Counted from the first letter of the stretch, positions 14,415 through 23,855 are shown. The stretch: 64,000 nt of DNA from DAHUYF01 sp052143095 (GCA_052143095.1 JBKQTR010000269.1:1-64000); one strand, 5' to 3'. The notes: generated from the sequence alone by a model not told the origin. A program made the numbers and translations.

Positions 14415-16517
14415 CTAGGAGCGTAGCTTCCGTTCCTTCATTCTCTCCAGAATGGCCGCCAGCTCGCGAACAATGACCGCAGGCTTGAACGGCTTCATCA
14501 AAATAGGGGCGTCGCCGGGCGGCTGAGAGAAAGTACGACCGGCATAGCCGGTGATGAACAAGAGCGCGAGATCCGGCCGCGTCGATCGCGCGTGCCGCAC
14601 GAAATCGGACCCGGTCATGTCGGGCATGGCGAGGTCGACGACGGCGACGTCAACCTGCTCAGCCGCAAGGACGGCGAGTGCCTCCCGCCCGTTCTTGGCC
14701 TCGAGCATCCGATAACCCTGGTCGCTCAGCGAAGCGAGAATGAACTCGCGGACTTGAAAATCGTCGTCTACCACGAGAACCGCCGCACGGCAGTCCGACG
14801 CATCGCTGCGGTCCTCCGCCGTCGAGATACTTTCGATCTCACCGGCCGCTGCACGAGGCAGGACGATGCGGACCGTCGTGCCAGAGTCCGGCGTGCTGTC
14901 GATCGTCACCGAGCCATCCGACTGCTTGGCCATGCCGAACACCTGGCTGAGGCCCAATCCGGTACCTTCGCCGACCTCCTTCGTCGTGAAGAACGGATCG
15001 AACGCCTTTGCACGCACCTCCGTTGTCATGCCCTTGCCCGTGTCGGTGATGGCGAGAGAGACGTGGTCGCGCGGTGCGAGTTCCGGCGGGAGCCGCGGAT
15101 CGCCGGCGACCAGGTTTGTCGTCTCTATGATCAACCGCCCCCCGGCCGGCATGGCGTCGCGCGCGTTGAAGACGACGTTGAGAATGGCCGTCTCGACCTG
15201 GCTGGAATCCGCCAGGATCGGCCAGAGGTCGTGAGCCAATCTCATGTCGATCTGGATCTCGGCACCAACGGCCGCGGCCAGCATTTCCGAAAGCTCGCAG
15301 ACCAGCACGTTGAGGTCCACGGCGCGGCGTTCCAAGCGCTGCCGACGCGCGAAGGCGAGGAGATGATTGACGAGCCTGGCGCCTTGACGGGCGGCGCGAT
15401 CGATGTTTCCGAGATATTGGAGGACCTTATCAGGATCCCGGGAGTGTTCGGCACGCTCCACGTTGCCGGCGATCGTCGTGAGCAGATTGTTGAAGTCATG
15501 CGCTACGCCGCCGGTGAGTTGCCCGATGGCCTCCATCTTCTGTGCTTGCCGCAGTTGCACATCCGTTTCATCGCGCTGCCGCACCGCGCGCAAGAGCAGC
15601 AAGACGAGCAGGCCGACGACGATCGTGAGACCGCTGCCTGCGAGTAAATATGCCCGCTCTGCCTCCCTCGGGGATGCCAGAATATCGTCCAGACTCATGC
15701 CGACCGTGACGAGAAGCGGATAGCCGGGAATGGCTGCGAAGCTGTGAATTCTATCTACGCCATCGACCCGGCTATGGCCAAGATATGTGCCGAGATCCGC
15801 CGTCGAGGCGTGTTCAAGGAGAACGCCCCCGCTCAGGTCCCGGCCGATGCCGCCGCCGATCATCGCTCCGCGTGCCCGGATGATGCCGTCGCGACCGACC
15901 AGCGTGACGATCCCTCCCTTGCCAAGATCAACGGTGTCAAAAAATCGCGAGAAATAGAGGGGATCGAGCGAGAACACCAGCACGCCGGCGAACGTACCGT
16001 CGCTCCGCTCTAGACGCCGGGAGATCTGGATCGACCATTTCTTCGAGACACGTCCGAGGACCGGCGCGCTGATATAGGGCTGAGCGGCGGAGGGATCGAG
16101 ATGATGCCGGAAATGCTCACGATCCGACAGGTCGATCTCGCTGTCAGAAGAACCCAGAGTCGACTCTCGTAGCCTGCCGTTCGCGTCGATGATGCCGATC
16201 TGGATCATGCTACCCGAGAGCGGTGAGTTTTCAATCCAGGACGGGAGACGATAGCGATCGGGGTCTATCGCGTATTCGGCTTTGACCGTCAGCATCACGT
16301 GATCGACCGCACTGATGGTCCGGCGGATATATTCGCGAAATGCGATGGCGATATTGGTTGTGTCCCGTTGCGCTTGTGTTATCGCGCTCGACCGCTCGCG
16401 CAAGGCATCGCGGCCCAGGCCCGCCCAAAACAGACCCAGCACGATGGTTCCGAACAGGAGGATGCCAAGCGGCAATTTTCCCGAGGGCAATCGAAACCAA
16501 TGTTTGACGGAAGCCAA
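14415..16517 (-). CDS. hybrid sensor histidine kinase with Cache-type input and receiver domain
   Basis: The 700-residue kinase has a membrane span at about 15-36, a periplasmic sensing region to about 290 with dCache-like features (GSMIQIGIIDANGRLRESTLG, DLSDREHFRHHL, ISAPVLGRVSKKWSIQISRR), a second span at about 293-313, then HisKA with GQLTGGVAHDFNNLL, a HATPase domain (NARDAMPAGG, DTGKGM, GTGLGLSQVFG) and a C-terminal receiver with phospho-Asp in VAVVDLAMPD and Lys in LMKPFKP. It starts at TTG 16515-16517, with GAGG six bases upstream. No separate output regulator is adjacent, so its phosphate target is unknown. Confidence 0.92.
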   Translation of the reverse strand: MASVKHWFRLPSGKLPLGILLFGTIVLGLFWAGLGRDALRERSSAITQAQRDTTNIAIAFREYIRRTISAVDHVMLTVKAEYAIDPDRYRLPSWIENSPLSGSMIQIGIIDANGRLRESTLGSSDSEIDLSDREHFRHHLDPSAAQPYISAPVLGRVSKKWSIQISRRLERSDGTFAGVLVFSLDPLYFSRFFDTVDLGKGGIVTLVGRDGIIRARGAMIGGGIGRDLSGGVLLEHASTADLGTYLGHSRVDGVDRIHSFAAIPGYPLLVTVGMSLDDILASPREAERAYLLAGSGLTIVVGLLVLLLLRAVRQRDETDVQLRQAQKMEAIGQLTGGVAHDFNNLLTTIAGNVERAEHSRDPDKVLQYLGNIDRAARQGARLVNHLLAFARRQRLERRAVDLNVLVCELSEMLAAAVGAEIQIDMRLAHDLWPILADSSQVETAILNVVFNARDAMPAGGRLIIETTNLVAGDPRLPPELAPRDHVSLAITDTGKGMTTEVRAKAFDPFFTTKEVGEGTGLGLSQVFGMAKQSDGSVTIDSTPDSGTTVRIVLPRAAAGEIESISTAEDRSDASDCRAAVLVVDDDFQVREFILASLSDQGYRMLEAKNGREALAVLAAEQVDVAVVDLAMPDMTGSDFVRHARSTRPDLALLFITGYAGRTFSQPPGDAPILMKPFKPAVIVRELAAILERMKERKLRS

Positions 16518-16881
16518 TGCTTACCTCGTCGCTCGAACGCTGGTTAGCGGACGCCGCCGTCAATTCGAACGCAACCCGAACGATCCCGTCCGTCGAAGGA
16601 CAAGGTAGACGCCTGACGACCCGATGCCGACCGAGCTGTGACCGGTTTGACAACCCAATATATCGCAAGCAGCGAAGACCGTAGGTAGACCTTTTGGGTT
16701 GACCGCCGATGAATCTACACCCGCCAACACCGTGGAAAATTGTGCACGCTTACATGTTAACTATAAGTCACGCGGCGAGGATTGGTCGGCCGCACGATAT
16801 GACAAGCCCGCGACCAATTATCTTGCGTATAACAACCTCGCCTCTGGCAGGAGGTGGCCTGCTCGCTTGCGAGCCCACGTT
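16518..16881. other. intergenic region without recognised gene
   Basis: These 364 bases lie between the end of the TonB receptor gene and the start of the hybrid kinase gene, both on the minus strand. It should hold the kinase promoter. I see no coding frame, repeat or strong operator. The block 16740-16830 is less GC-rich than its surroundings. Confidence 0.5.
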
Positions 16882-19257
16882 TCAGAACGTCACCCGGATG
16901 CCGCCGAACACCGCGAAGGGCGCGCCGGGGCTGACGAAGCGGTTGTCGACGCCGGGGCCGTTGGTGACGGCGCCGGCGGGAATGCCGGGCGCGCCGACAC
17001 CGGTGGGATCGCCGAACTGGCCGAAGGTCGAGTAGTGCGCGTCGAACAGGTTCTGGATGCTGGCGAACATTTCGACATGGCGCGTGATCTCATAGGTGCT
17101 GTGCAGATTGACCACGGCGTAGCCCGGCAGTTGCGGGTTCTGGTTGGACTCGTCGCCCTTCAGATATTGCGAACTGAAATAGCTCAAGGTGCCGCCGACC
17201 GTCCAATGCGGGGTCAGCCGGTAATCGGCGTTGAGCTTGAGCTGATGTTGGGGAATGCCGGGCAAGTGGTCACCGGGCTGGACGTGGATGTTGCCGTTGG
17301 CGTCGGCGAAGGGATTGTTGGGCGAGGGCAGCGTCAGCGGCGATTGGAAGGTGGCGTCGATCAGGCTGTAGGCGGCGGAGAGCGACCAGCTCTCGTCGCG
17401 ATAGGCGAGCCGGCTCTCGATCCCCTGGCGGCGGGTCGCACCGATATTCTCGAAGAAGCCGGTGCTGATCGTCGTCGCGACACCGTAGATGTCGTCGGTG
17501 AGGTCGGTGCGGAACAAGCCAAAATTCCAGGTAAATTTTCCGGGCAGCAGCGCCGGCAGCGCGAAGCCGCCGCGCAGGCCCGTCTCGTAGGTTTGCGAGA
17601 CCACCTGCTTCAGGGTCGGCGGATCGGAGGAGAGCGAGGAGGGCAGCAGGCAAGGCTGTGCCGGGTTGGAGCATTCGATCTCGCTCGGTGTCGGCGCGCG
17701 GTTGCCTTCGGAATAGCCGGCGTAGCCGGTGAGATTGGTCAGGATCTTGTAGGTGAAGCCGATGGCGGGGTTGAAGCGGGAGTAGCGGTTGGTGCCGGAG
17801 AGGTTCGAGCCCAGGTGATCGCTCAACGCGATCTCCGCGATATTGTAGCGGCCGCTGGCGGTGACGGCGAGCGCAGGGGTGAGGTTGACGGTATCGGTGA
17901 GGAAGATGCCGTAATAGTCGTCGGTCGCGCTGAGGCTGACCGGCGTCGCGGTAAAGCCGGTGTTCTCCGGCGTGTCAACGAAAAAGCCCGAGGGCACCAC
18001 CTGCAGCGAGGAATTGATGGTGCCGACCTGCGCCGCCGATTGGAAATCGACCACGTCATGGTCGATGCTGCCGCCCAGGACAAAATTGTTGTCGTGGCCG
18101 AACAGCGTCCCGGTATAGGTCGTCTGCAGCGCGCCGCCGACGCCCACGGCGTGGATGGTCTCGGTGTCATCCTCGCCGATCGGCACGGTGCCGCCGTTGG
18201 AGACATCGGGGATCGCGCCGCCGGTGCTGGAGACCAGCGGCGTCGCGCCGTCGGATTGGCAGAGGAAGCCGTTGCCGCAGGAGGTGTAAGTCGTGGTATT
18301 GCCGTTGAGCACCGTCTGGTGGAACTCGCGGCGGTAGGCATTGCCCTGCAAGGAAAGCGCGTCGGTGGCCTGGTAGTTGCCGTTGACGGTGACGAACTCG
18401 AGCTGGTTGACGTTGTTCTGCGGGTTGGTGAAGACGAGCGAACGGCCGGCGGCGAGCTCCTGCTCCGGCGTCGTGCCGACGCCGAACAGGCGATTGTCGG
18501 CGCCGGTGAAGTTGATGTCGAGCGAGAGCTTCTCACCATGCGCACCGGCCGCGGCATAGAGCTGCTGCACATCGTCCGGCGAGAATTGCCGCCAGCCATC
18601 CGAGGCGTAGAGCTTGCCGCCGATATAGGCTGCGAAAGGCCCCGCCTGCTGGCCGTATTCGATGGTGCCGCTGCGCTGGCCGAACGAGCCGCCGGCGAGT
18701 TCGCTCTCGAAGCCATGATAGGTGAAGCCGTTCTTCATGGTGACGAGCACGGCGCCGCCGAGCGCGTTGAGGCCATAGACCGGGTTGGCGCTGACGACGT
18801 CGACGCGGTCGATGGCGAAGTCGGGGATCAGATCCCAATTGACGGTGTCGCCGAACGCCTCGTTGACGCGCACGCCGTTCTGATAGACCGCGATCCCCTG
18901 CGGCGTGCCGAGCACCGGCGAGGCCACGAAGCCGCGCAGCAGCACATCCGGCTGCAAGGGATCGACGAGCGTGCCGTTGATGCTGACGCTGCCGAGCTGG
19001 TCGGACATGCTGTTGAGCAGGCTCGCCGAGCCCTCGCGCCTGAGATCGCCGGCGGAGAGGCTCTGCACATTGGCCGGCACCTTGTCGATGTCGATGCCGG
19101 TGCCCGGCAGCGGCGTGGTGCCGATGACGGTGATGGTGGGGAGCTCGGCGCCGGGCGCCGGAAGCTGGTCCGGCGTGGGTGCGGATTGCGCCAGCGCCGC
19201 CAGCGGCATGAGGATGCCGGCCAACGCGCCAAGCCCGATCCGCCCGCTCCCCGACAT
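16882..19257 (-). CDS. TonB-dependent outer membrane receptor
   Basis: The 791-residue receptor has a signal peptide ending near ALAQSAP, a plug domain from about residue 40 (TITVIGTTPLPGTGIDIDKV, then LLRGFVASPVLGTPQGIAVY and YGLNALGGAVLVTMKNGF) and a 22-strand barrel ending in the aromatic C-terminus GGIRVTF. It imports a scarce ligand across the outer membrane using TonB energy; the ligand cannot be read. The ATG at 19255-19257 is chosen because the signal peptide starts there; the longer open frame is antisense to the kinase gene. It is divergent from a NarL-type two-component pair, a pairing that suggests the pair controls the receptor. Confidence 0.93.
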   Translation of the reverse strand: MSGSGRIGLGALAGILMPLAALAQSAPTPDQLPAPGAELPTITVIGTTPLPGTGIDIDKVPANVQSLSAGDLRREGSASLLNSMSDQLGSVSINGTLVDPLQPDVLLRGFVASPVLGTPQGIAVYQNGVRVNEAFGDTVNWDLIPDFAIDRVDVVSANPVYGLNALGGAVLVTMKNGFTYHGFESELAGGSFGQRSGTIEYGQQAGPFAAYIGGKLYASDGWRQFSPDDVQQLYAAAGAHGEKLSLDINFTGADNRLFGVGTTPEQELAAGRSLVFTNPQNNVNQLEFVTVNGNYQATDALSLQGNAYRREFHQTVLNGNTTTYTSCGNGFLCQSDGATPLVSSTGGAIPDVSNGGTVPIGEDDTETIHAVGVGGALQTTYTGTLFGHDNNFVLGGSIDHDVVDFQSAAQVGTINSSLQVVPSGFFVDTPENTGFTATPVSLSATDDYYGIFLTDTVNLTPALAVTASGRYNIAEIALSDHLGSNLSGTNRYSRFNPAIGFTYKILTNLTGYAGYSEGNRAPTPSEIECSNPAQPCLLPSSLSSDPPTLKQVVSQTYETGLRGGFALPALLPGKFTWNFGLFRTDLTDDIYGVATTISTGFFENIGATRRQGIESRLAYRDESWSLSAAYSLIDATFQSPLTLPSPNNPFADANGNIHVQPGDHLPGIPQHQLKLNADYRLTPHWTVGGTLSYFSSQYLKGDESNQNPQLPGYAVVNLHSTYEITRHVEMFASIQNLFDAHYSTFGQFGDPTGVGAPGIPAGAVTNGPGVDNRFVSPGAPFAVFGGIRVTF

Positions 19258-19350
19258 CCCGGCCCCACGCCTTGTTCTTGCCGCCGCGATCCCGTTGTCA
19301 TTAAAGGTCCCTCGGGGCCGAGGTTCTATGTCGGTTTGTCCCGATTTTGC

Positions 19351-19365
19351 CGGGAAATCTTCCCG
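19351..19365. promoter_or_regulatory. perfect palindrome between TonB receptor and two-component genes
   Basis: CGGGAA-ATC-TTCCCG is a perfect 6-3-6 inverted repeat in the 235-base divergent gap (19258-19492). Its position makes it a candidate binding site for the LuxR-type regulator encoded at 20848-21477. Confidence 0.5.
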
Positions 19366-19492
19366 TTCTGCAGCTCGGGGCCTGGCCGCCGCATTTTGCA
19401 ACCGGCGCGCGTCGTGGCATGCTCTGGGGCAAGAGCGGCGACAAGGACGGGGAGGGAGCTTGCGCGGCGCCGGACGGAACCTCGAAAGCACC

Positions 19493-20851
19493 ATGCTCTC
19501 GCTGCGGCTGCGGCTTATCGGCCTGGTGGCGCTGGTCTTTGCCGCGAGCCTGGCGCTGGGCGGCACCGTCGCCTGCCTGAACGCCTCGCGCTCGGTCGAA
19601 GCCGAGATGCGCTCGGCGCTGGCGGTGGCGCAGCAGGCCGTGGCGGTGGGCATCGCCGGGCTCGACCGCTCGGACGACCGCCGGCGCGACCTCGAGCGGC
19701 TCGTCGCCTCCTTCCGCGGCAACCGGCATCTGCGGGTGACGCTGAGCGCCGAGGACAGCGCAGTGGCGATGCCGCAAGCGGACGCGCCGGAGCTCACCGC
19801 GGCGCCGCGCTGGTTCGAGCGCCTGATCGGCGTCACGCCGAGCCGGGTGCAGATACCGGTCGCCGCCGCCGGAAGGGAGTATGGCGAGATCACGCTCGAG
19901 ACCGTGCCGCATAACGAGATCCTCGAGATCTGGAACGAGTTCGGCGACAGCCTGCTGCTGCTGGCGCTGTTCTCGGCGCCGACGGTGCTGCTGATCTACG
20001 TCTTCATCGGCCATGCGCTGCGCCCGCTCGACCGCCTCGCCGCGGGGCTTGCCCGCATCGGCGGCGGCGATTACGCCGTCCGCCTCGAGGAGCGCCTGCC
20101 GCCGGAACTGTCGCGGCTGCGCGACAGCTTCAACCGCATGGCGGCGAGGCTGGCCGGGATGGCGGCGGAAAATCGCGGGCTCACCGAGCAATTGCTGAGC
20201 CTGCAGGAGCAGGAGCGCAGCGATCTCGCGCGCGACCTGCACGACGAGATCGGCCCCTTCCTCTTCGCCATCAACATCGACGCGGCCGCCATCGCGCGCC
20301 AGGCCGAGGCCGGCCGCTTCCCGGCGATCGCCGGTCCCGCCGCGGCGATCTCCGAGGCGGTGGGCTATCTGCAGCAGCAAGTGAAGAGCATGCTTGGGCG
20401 GCTCAGGCCGATCGGCCTCGCCGAGTTCGGCCTCGGCGCCGCCATCGCCACGCTGATCGAGTTCTGGCGCCGCCGCCATCCCGAGATCGACTATCGGCTG
20501 GAGATCGCGCCGGAGGCCGAGGGCAGGGGCGAGCTGATCGACACTACGATCTACCGCATCGTCCAGGAATGCCTCAGCAACGCGCTCCGCCACGGCCGGC
20601 CGAGCAGCGTCGCGATTGTCCTCGGCTATGCCCGCGGCGAGCGCGGCGGCAGCGACGCGCTGGTGCTGACGGTGCGCGACGACGGCAGCGGCATGAGCGC
20701 GCGCCCCGGCGCCGGCTACGGCCTCCTCGGCATGGGCGAGCGCGTCAAGGCGCTGGGCGGACGCTTCGAGGTGGCGAGCGATCCCGGCGCCGGGCTGGCG
20801 GTGACGGCGCACCTGCCGCTGCCCGCGCGCGCGCGCGCGAGCGCGCCATGA
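19493..20851 (+). CDS. NarL-family sensor histidine kinase
   Basis: The 452-residue kinase has an N-terminal span (LRLIGLVALVFAASLALGG), a periplasmic region of about 120 residues, a second span at about 155-175 (LLLLALFSAPTVLLIYVFI), a HAMP-like linker (LRPLDRLAAGLARIGGGDYAVRL), the HisKA_3 box ERSDLARDLHDEIGPFLFAI with the phospho-His, and a HATPase domain (IVQECLSNALRHG, DDGSGM, GYGLLGMGERV). The ATG at 19493-19495 has no ribosome site; an in-frame TTG at 19460-19462 follows GGAGGGAG and may be the true start, adding 11 residues. Its last codons contain a (CG)8 run and its stop overlaps the regulator start (ATGA). Confidence 0.92.
   Translation: MLSLRLRLIGLVALVFAASLALGGTVACLNASRSVEAEMRSALAVAQQAVAVGIAGLDRSDDRRRDLERLVASFRGNRHLRVTLSAEDSAVAMPQADAPELTAAPRWFERLIGVTPSRVQIPVAAAGREYGEITLETVPHNEILEIWNEFGDSLLLLALFSAPTVLLIYVFIGHALRPLDRLAAGLARIGGGDYAVRLEERLPPELSRLRDSFNRMAARLAGMAAENRGLTEQLLSLQEQERSDLARDLHDEIGPFLFAINIDAAAIARQAEAGRFPAIAGPAAAISEAVGYLQQQVKSMLGRLRPIGLAEFGLGAAIATLIEFWRRRHPEIDYRLEIAPEAEGRGELIDTTIYRIVQECLSNALRHGRPSSVAIVLGYARGERGGSDALVLTVRDDGSGMSARPGAGYGLLGMGERVKALGGRFEVASDPGAGLAVTAHLPLPARARASAP
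20824..20839. repeat. (CG)8 dinucleotide run at kinase C-terminus
   Basis: Sixteen bases of alternating CG encode the Pro-Ala-Arg-rich tail of the kinase, nine bases before the start of its response regulator. Slippage here would change the kinase tail and uncouple or extend the overlap with the regulator. Confidence 0.8.
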
Positions 20852-21477
20852 GGATCCTGATCGTCGACGATCACGCCATCGTTCGCGCGGGGCTGCGCCG
20901 GCTGCTCGCCGAGGATGCGCGGCTCGAGCTGCGCGAGGCGGCGAGCGGCAAGGAGGCGATCGGGCTGTGCCGAGACTGGCGGCCCGATCTCGTCATCCTC
21001 GACCTCAACCTGCCCGGCATCGGCGGGCTGGAGCTGATCCGGCGGTTCGGCATGGAGGAGAAGGCGCCGCGCATCCTGGTGCTGAGCATGCATGACGATC
21101 CCCTGTATGCGATGCGGGCGCTGCAGGCCGGCGCTTCTGGCTATGTCAGCAAGGATTCGGCGCCGGCGGAGATCCTCGAAGGCATCAGGCGGGTCGGCGA
21201 GGGCCAGAGCTATGTGGCGCCGCGGCTGGCGCAGGAGATGGCGCTGTTCAGCGTGCGCGCACCGGCCCATCCGCTCGACGGCCTGTCGCGGCGCGAGCTC
21301 GAGATCCTGCGGCTGCTCGGCGAGGGCAGCAGCCTGCAGCAGATCGCCGACGCGCTCGGCCTCAGCTACAAGACGATCGCCAACACCAGCGGCCAGATCA
21401 AAGCCAAGCTCGGCGTGCAGCGCACCGCCGAGCTGATCCGCATCGCGGTGGAGAACAAGATCGCGCCGGAGATCTGA
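20848..21477 (+). CDS. NarL/LuxR-type response regulator
   Basis: The 209-residue regulator has a receiver domain (MRILIVDDHAIVRAGLRRLL, phospho-Asp in LVILDLNLPG, Lys in GYVSKDSAP) and a LuxR-type helix-turn-helix from about residue 145 (LSRRELEILRLLGEGSSLQQ, then IADALGLSYKTIANTSGQIK). Its ATG overlaps the kinase stop, so the two are coupled and form a cognate pair. The nearest plausible target is the divergent TonB receptor gene through the palindrome at 19351-19365. Confidence 0.95.
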   Translation: MRILIVDDHAIVRAGLRRLLAEDARLELREAASGKEAIGLCRDWRPDLVILDLNLPGIGGLELIRRFGMEEKAPRILVLSMHDDPLYAMRALQAGASGYVSKDSAPAEILEGIRRVGEGQSYVAPRLAQEMALFSVRAPAHPLDGLSRRELEILRLLGEGSSLQQIADALGLSYKTIANTSGQIKAKLGVQRTAELIRIAVENKIAPEI

Positions 21478-21498
21478 GGGCGGTGAATCGGTCGCGGC

Positions 21499-21789
21499 TC
21501 ATGAATGGGCGAGGGCCTGGGCCAGGTCGGCAATCACCCGCTCTATCTCACTGATGTCGCCATAGGTCGCTTCCAGCAGACATCCGAGACAGCTTCTCCC
21601 ATTGGAATGGTCCAATACCGCTCTCGGGAATTTGGCGGAAAGCCATACGCGCGTCTTTCGCCGAACCTCATCCAGCTTTTCCGCGTCAAAGCAACCGCCG
21701 CGCTTTGCCGCCTCGATAAACATCTGCTGGTGACGCGAACACGTATAACGAAAGGTCAGCATGGGCGGCTCATGGAACAGGGCGAGCAC
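21499..21789 (-). CDS. hypothetical protein, cysteine-containing
   Basis: The 96-residue product is not recognised. It contains TFRYTCSRHQQMFIEAAKRG with a CSRHQ motif, then GRSCLGCLLEATYGDISEIE with a CxxC pair. A Cys-His plus CxxC arrangement could bind a metal, but that is inference. The GTG at 21787-21789 has AGGGA upstream; an ATG at 21760-21762 is a shorter alternative. The composition is that of a real soluble protein, and the sense of the frame agrees with the next gene at 21876. It converges on the response regulator with a 21-base gap. Confidence 0.6.
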   Translation of the reverse strand: MLALFHEPPMLTFRYTCSRHQQMFIEAAKRGGCFDAEKLDEVRRKTRVWLSAKFPRAVLDHSNGRSCLGCLLEATYGDISEIERVIADLAQALAHS

Positions 21790-21875
21790 GTCGATCCCTG
21801 CTTGTCGAAAAAATTCGCGGCCTTACGATTGCCAAGGGCCCCAGCGTGCCGGTCATCGCGACCGGCCGCATGCCG

Positions 21876-22040
21876 TCACGTTGCCGGCTCCATCGGAGGA
21901 TCGGCGTTGCTCAGCTCGGCCGCGCGTTCCTCAAGCTGCGCCGCATAGGCCTCAAGCTCCTCTGTCACGGTAGGATTGTAAATCGACTTGGCAAGGCGCC
22001 TGCATCTCTCGGCCTCCTCATGCAGAGAGATCGTGTCCAC
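21876..22040 (-). CDS. small acidic alpha-helical hypothetical protein
   Basis: The 54-residue reading, with GTG at 22038-22040 and GGGGG upstream, contains HEEAERCRRLAKSIYNPTVT, then EELEAYAAQLEERAAELS. This heptad-like pattern of charged and small residues resembles a family of short alphaproteobacterial proteins with C.RLA..I.NP and ELE.YA..LE, of unknown function. The frame is open upstream to 22196, so longer starts at ATG 22137-22139 or GTG 22194-22196 are possible, though that part looks non-coding. Confidence 0.5.
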   Translation of the reverse strand: MDTISLHEEAERCRRLAKSIYNPTVTEELEAYAAQLEERAAELSNADPPMEPAT

Positions 22041-22196
22041 CTTACCCCCGTCGACTGCGCGGATCGAAGCTGCGTTTGACTGAAGAGGGTAGTTGCAGTT
22101 TTTTTGCAACGCAATAACGGCGGTGAAGTTTTCCACCATAAAATTCTTATCAGGGGATAACCTCGCCGCCTGTTGGGCTGCATCACGGTGGCGCAC

Positions 22197-22502
22197 CGAC
22201 AGCGGCCTGCATCACCTTCTCCTCATACAGGCGAGTTCCTGTCTCCGCGCTTCGACTGATGGATCACCAACGGTTAGAGGTCATCGGGTCATTGTGAGTT
22301 TGCGCACAAGGGCGTACTGCCGTTGATAGAGGTGTTCCAATGGGCGCCGTGATGTCCTCAGACCAACTTTCAAAGAGACGCTCGCGCAGGTCATCGCGGT
22401 GGGGAATATGATCGCATCGGAGATCGGGGAGCGCTTCAGGTCGCATTCTCCGCCGAGCGCCAGCAGGACCGTGCACTGTGCGCACGGTGCGCATCGTCGC
22501 GC
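22197..22502. other. intergenic region without recognised gene
   Basis: About 306 bases separate the small hypothetical gene from the adenylate-forming ligase gene. A 76-codon minus frame (22264-22494) has no family resemblance. The only clear structure is the hairpin at 22468-22488. Confidence 0.5.
22468..22488 (-). terminator. hairpin after the ligase gene
   Basis: ACCGTGC and GCACGGT are perfect seven-base arms around a seven-base loop, starting 15 bases after the ligase stop codon. There is no T-run, so it is at most a weak or Rho-assisted terminator or an RNA 3' end stabiliser. Confidence 0.45.
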
Positions 22503-23855
22503 CTAGTCGCGCAGGACGTATTGACGCTTTCCCGCGACGGTGTAGGGCTCGCGGGCCAAAGGCGAAAAGATCACCGTGGAACCGTCGAGATCGGCGCAGT
22601 GGCGCGCGAGGACATGGAGAAAGCGGCAGCGAAGGTCCTCCAGGTCGTGATCGCCGATCGTGCGGACCGCAATCTCGATCATGTCGCCCTTCTGATGGAT
22701 GAAATAGGATCGCACCTCCGGGACGAGGTCGAGGCAGTCCTCCAGCAGCTCACTGTGCACCTCGATCGTGCGTCCGTCGCGCAACCTCAGTTTCAGGAGG
22801 GTTCGTGTCCGCCCGGCAATGCGCGCGCAGCGGAAAGGGAGCGTGGGAGCATCGCCGAAGGGCTGCACGCGGTCGCCGGTGCCATAGTTGATGAGCGGAA
22901 AGCGAAGCGGCTGCAACGTCGTGACGACGAGCTCATCCGCAGGGGCCACATGGCAGTGGAAAGCGTCCCAAAGGAACGTCAGGGCGGCGGTGTCCGGGCT
23001 GGAATACGCCATGACGCCCACTTCGCCCATGCCGTATTCGATCAGCGGGACCGCGCCCAGGAGCGACCGCACGCGCTCGAGATCCCTGGCGAACACCGTC
23101 TCGGAACAGAAAATAACCGCACGGACGCCGGCGCCGCGGCCGTCGAGCCCGGAAAGCTCGATGAAGTCGAGCAATTTCCGGATGGCCGAGACATAGCCGA
23201 CGACGACAGCGCCCGGGCGTGCGCGAATCCTAGCGAAATACCCGGCGACAGAGGCGTCATCGAGGCGATAGACGCTGAGGCGCTCGGTGCCGATCAGCCG
23301 GTCCATCAACCGTCGCTTGGCGCGGCCGAGGCGGCCTTTGATGCCGGCGCCGTGCAGATGGTCGTGTCCCCAGATGAGCACGATGGGGTCGCCCGGCGCG
23401 ATGCCGGCCCAGGAACGACCGAGATACATGTTCGAATGAAGAAAGGCGTGATCCTCCGGACCCCGCGGAAACCAGGTCGACGGTCCCGAGCTCCCGCCGG
23501 TGCCGACGAAGCGGCAGGGGCCGGCGTCTTCGGCGATGGTCGCAAAGTGCTTCTCGATGTCGTCCTTGCGCAGAATCGGAAACCGCGACAGCTCCGCCAC
23601 ATCGGCGAGCTGATCGCCGAGGCCGTGACGGCGTTGCCACTCGGCGTAGAATCGAAACCGCCGGGTCGCCATCAGCCAGACCGAGTTGAAGGCCTCGAGC
23701 TGGCGTCGGGCGATGTCGAGGGGATCGGTGACCCGGCGATACTGCTCCTGCCGGTCGGCGAGCAGAGTGAGGCGCCGGCGCAAGCCGATGCCGACGACCA
23801 TCCGCGGCAGCGGGGACGGCCGAGGGCTGCGCAAGAGCGGCAGTGAGACGGTCAA
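22503..23855 (-). CDS. PaaK/CapK-like adenylate-forming ligase
   Basis: The 450-residue protein matches the phenylacetate-CoA-ligase-like (PaaK/CapK) branch of adenylate-forming enzymes. Visible are RFPILRKDDIEKHF, the phosphate-loop FVGTGGSSGPSTWFPRG (about 117-133), EYGMGEVGVMAYSS, the adenosine-binding NYGTGDRVQPF and the hinge region GRTRTLLKLRLRDGR. Such enzymes activate an aryl or acyl acid as an adenylate and pass it to CoA or a carrier; CapK members sit in polysaccharide loci. It precedes an acyltransferase-like gene in the same direction and lies beside GMC oxidoreductase and glycosyltransferase genes, so a surface glycolipid or modified polysaccharide is plausible. Confidence 0.82.
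   Translation of the reverse strand: MTVSLPLLRSPRPSPLPRMVVGIGLRRRLTLLADRQEQYRRVTDPLDIARRQLEAFNSVWLMATRRFRFYAEWQRRHGLGDQLADVAELSRFPILRKDDIEKHFATIAEDAGPCRFVGTGGSSGPSTWFPRGPEDHAFLHSNMYLGRSWAGIAPGDPIVLIWGHDHLHGAGIKGRLGRAKRRLMDRLIGTERLSVYRLDDASVAGYFARIRARPGAVVVGYVSAIRKLLDFIELSGLDGRGAGVRAVIFCSETVFARDLERVRSLLGAVPLIEYGMGEVGVMAYSSPDTAALTFLWDAFHCHVAPADELVVTTLQPLRFPLINYGTGDRVQPFGDAPTLPFRCARIAGRTRTLLKLRLRDGRTIEVHSELLEDCLDLVPEVRSYFIHQKGDMIEIAVRTIGDHDLEDLRCRFLHVLARHCADLDGSTVIFSPLAREPYTVAGKRQYVLRD

Noticed and set aside
16699..19914. Plus-strand open frame of over 1000 codons
   Set aside because: It is exactly antisense to the TonB receptor gene, has low-complexity Arg/Gly/Ala/Val composition and no family resemblance.
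22264..22494. 76-codon minus-strand frame
   Set aside because: No family similarity, unclear start, and it overlaps the hairpin after the ligase gene.
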